Part shown: positions 62,516 through 64,000 of the stretch, piece after piece
Numbering within the stretch: the first letter of the stretch is position 1
How the letters are laid out: every line of letters starts with the position of its first letter
DNA from: an uncultured Bacteroides sp.
GTDB lineage: Bacteria > Bacteroidota > Bacteroidia > Bacteroidales > Bacteroidaceae
Direction: 5' to 3'
NCBI GenBank assembly: GCA_949296575.1
Contig: CASFPE010000003.1
Span: 62,001-126,000, forward strand
DNA length: 64,000 nt
Translations under genes and position numbers: made by a program
Notes under the pieces: model-generated
The model's input: the letters and a program-made list of their open reading frames with translations, nothing else
Told to the model about the DNA's origin: nothing
Database searches by the model: none

Positions 62516-64000
62516 ATGAGAAATTTGGGCAGATGGATGGCATTGGCGGTTGTTTTCTTGCATTGTTCGGCAGGAATAGCCATAGAACTCCAAGATAGCG
62601 ATATAGGAATTGTTGCAAGCAGGTTGATCGCCCATCAACATCGATTGTATGGCACTGTGAACCCGTCTAACTTGATGGACGCGATGCTTGATGATGGCAG
62701 TTGGGAAAATATTGATTATAGCGACAGGCATTCTGTGGACACGGATGGGTGGCAGCCTCATATCCATTTCAGCAATGTGGCGCAGATGGCTGTAGCTTAC
62801 AGCATGCCGGGCAATGCCTGTTACAAGGATCCTTCTTTGTTGGATAAAATACAAAAGTCTCTGGAGTTTATCCATGTTTGGATTGGCGACCCGTTGGTGT
62901 ATTCAGACAAGAAGCATCCTAATCGCCGGGATTTGGATAATTGGTGGTGGACACAATTGGGGGACGCGCAAAAAATGATGGTGGCATTGTTGCTTGTCAA
63001 AGATGATTTGCCTTCAAGTGATATCAGACGTTATTCAACCTTTTTGATAGACAGGACCAGCGACCCCAGCTATTTAGGAATGAATTTGGCTTCAGCAGCT
63101 GAAATCACTTTATATAAAGGTTGTATTGAGAATGATGCGCAACTGGTGCATAAAGGTTTCTCAGCCTATGCGTCTATTCTGGAATTGGTTGACACGAAAT
63201 TCCCAATCAAGGCGGAAGAAAGAACCGGAGAAGGTTTCCAATATGATTATAGTTTCCATCAGCATCGCAGGCAACTTCAAAGCGGCAGTTACGGCTTTGA
63301 TTTGATTCCGGCTCTGACGAACAGCATGTTGTTTGCGCAAGGGACTTCTTTTGATGCTGCGTTTACAACAGAAAATCGTTCTGTGTTTTCTAAAGGAATA
63401 CAGGAGGGGCATTTGCTTTTGAGTTATCGTGGCACAATGGATTTTGGCTGCAAAGGGCGTTCCATGGTGAAGAAGGGTTTTGATGAAACGCTTGTTGGGA
63501 AGATTAAAAAGGTTGACCCTCAGCATGCCGATATTTATGAAAAGTGGGAAAAACATGTGGCTCATGGCGGTGATTTCCCTATAACCGGCAATAAATATTT
63601 CTGGGATTCCAATATAATGACCCATCATGGGAAGCGTTATTATATGTCGGCCAAAATTCAATCTGTGCGCAATGTCGGGACAGAGTCCATCAACCAGGAA
63701 AACCAAAGAGGCCGCAATCTTCCGAAAGGCGCCACCAACATTTTGGTCACGGGTGATGAATATGATGGGATCTATCCTGTGTGGGACTGGACACGCATCC
63801 CCGGAACAACAGCCATTATGGATGCATCGGGAGCGTATTTGCCCGATGGTTATTTGTATGCATTGAATGAATTTGGGGGAGGAGTGACGGATGGCGTGTC
63901 AGGAGTTATTGCATACGAGGACAGCAAAGATGAGGCGAAATACAACGACCATTTGACGGCCAAGAAAGCTTATTTCTTCATGGATGATTTCATGCTTTGC
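62516..64000 (+). CDS. polysaccharide lyase family 8 enzyme (partial, runs off the window)
   Basis: The first 495 residues are visible and no stop is reached. Signal peptide to about residue 23, then the alpha-toroid and the beginning of the central beta-sandwich. Catalytic positions of PL8 are recognisable: Asn142 in NWWWTQLG, His250 in SFHQH, Tyr259 nine residues later in GSYG, and the Arg block CKGRSMVKKG. The usual NWWxxEIG is altered to NWWWTQLG. The family cleaves hyaluronate, chondroitin or xanthan by beta-elimination; beside GH105, GH78 and mannan enzymes a xanthan-like or other glucurono-mannan-type substrate is plausible. Confidence 0.85.
   Translation, partial: MRNLGRWMALAVVFLHCSAGIAIELQDSDIGIVASRLIAHQHRLYGTVNPSNLMDAMLDDGSWENIDYSDRHSVDTDGWQPHIHFSNVAQMAVAYSMPGNACYKDPSLLDKIQKSLEFIHVWIGDPLVYSDKKHPNRRDLDNWWWTQLGDAQKMMVALLLVKDDLPSSDIRRYSTFLIDRTSDPSYLGMNLASAAEITLYKGCIENDAQLVHKGFSAYASILELVDTKFPIKAEERTGEGFQYDYSFHQHRRQLQSGSYGFDLIPALTNSMLFAQGTSFDAAFTTENRSVFSKGIQEGHLLLSYRGTMDFGCKGRSMVKKGFDETLVGKIKKVDPQHADIYEKWEKHVAHGGDFPITGNKYFWDSNIMTHHGKRYYMSAKIQSVRNVGTESINQENQRGRNLPKGATNILVTGDEYDGIYPVWDWTRIPGTTAIMDASGAYLPDGYLYALNEFGGGVTDGVSGVIAYEDSKDEAKYNDHLTAKKAYFFMDDFMLC

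Overview
The window looks like a chromosomal segment of a gut-type Bacteroidales bacterium. It carries SusC/SusD-like genes, the Bacteroidota-type -7 promoter box (TAnnTTTG), an archaeal-type 2-oxoacid:ferredoxin oxidoreductase, a Porin_10-like porin, and many secreted proteins ending in type IX secretion (T9SS) sorting domains. I cannot assign a genus. Absence of a Sus-only export style and the abundance of T9SS cargo point to Prevotellaceae/Paraprevotella-, Barnesiella- or Parabacteroides-like relatives rather than classical Bacteroides; this is inference.

Layout. (1) 1-2.4 kb: a GH127/GH146-type beta-L-arabinofuranosidase. (2) 2.9-14.7 kb: four consecutive GC-rich genes for T9SS cargo: an Omp28/thioredoxin-like protein with two adhesin-type domains, a 1512-residue Fn3/adhesin protein, an M6 metalloprotease and a second Omp28/thioredoxin-like protein. 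(3) 15.2-20.1 kb: a fused 2-hydroxyacyl-CoA dehydratase activase plus a TetR regulator. (4) 20-25.5 kb, minus strand: a polyprenyl-phosphate sugar transferase, then glnS, a TPR protein and a DedA protein. (5) 26-32.2 kb, minus strand: a solute-binding protein, a porin, and a TPR-ferredoxin-KorA/VorB-small membrane protein-KorB-KorC operon. The small membrane protein (30333-30500) is hidden in another frame under an over-extended KorB reading frame. (6) 32.4-64 kb, plus strand: one large, AT-richer polysaccharide utilisation locus (PUL) that runs off the window end.

The PUL combines a mannan/glucomannan cassette (GH26 mannanase, GH130 mannosylglucose phosphorylase, GPH-type sugar symporter, cellobiose 2-epimerase) with enzymes for an acidic, rhamnose-containing glycan (GH78, two GH28, GH105, PL8, SGNH esterase, CE7 esterase, GH2). 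One SusC/SusD pair with a small lipoprotein is the only visible outer-membrane uptake system, and no PUL regulator is visible. Five copies of a roughly 330-residue GLUG-type repeat module occur in this locus, alone or fused to GH28 and GH105 enzymes, always with a T9SS-type C-terminus. The CE7 gene is frameshifted.

Non-coding structure is rich. There is a 161-bp heptanucleotide-register array, a mosaic intergenic repeat present twice in opposite orientation, a perfect 38-bp palindrome, degenerate 21-bp repeats, and several stem-loops placed 13-38 bp before PUL start codons. No tRNA, rRNA, IS element, integrase or CRISPR array was recognised.
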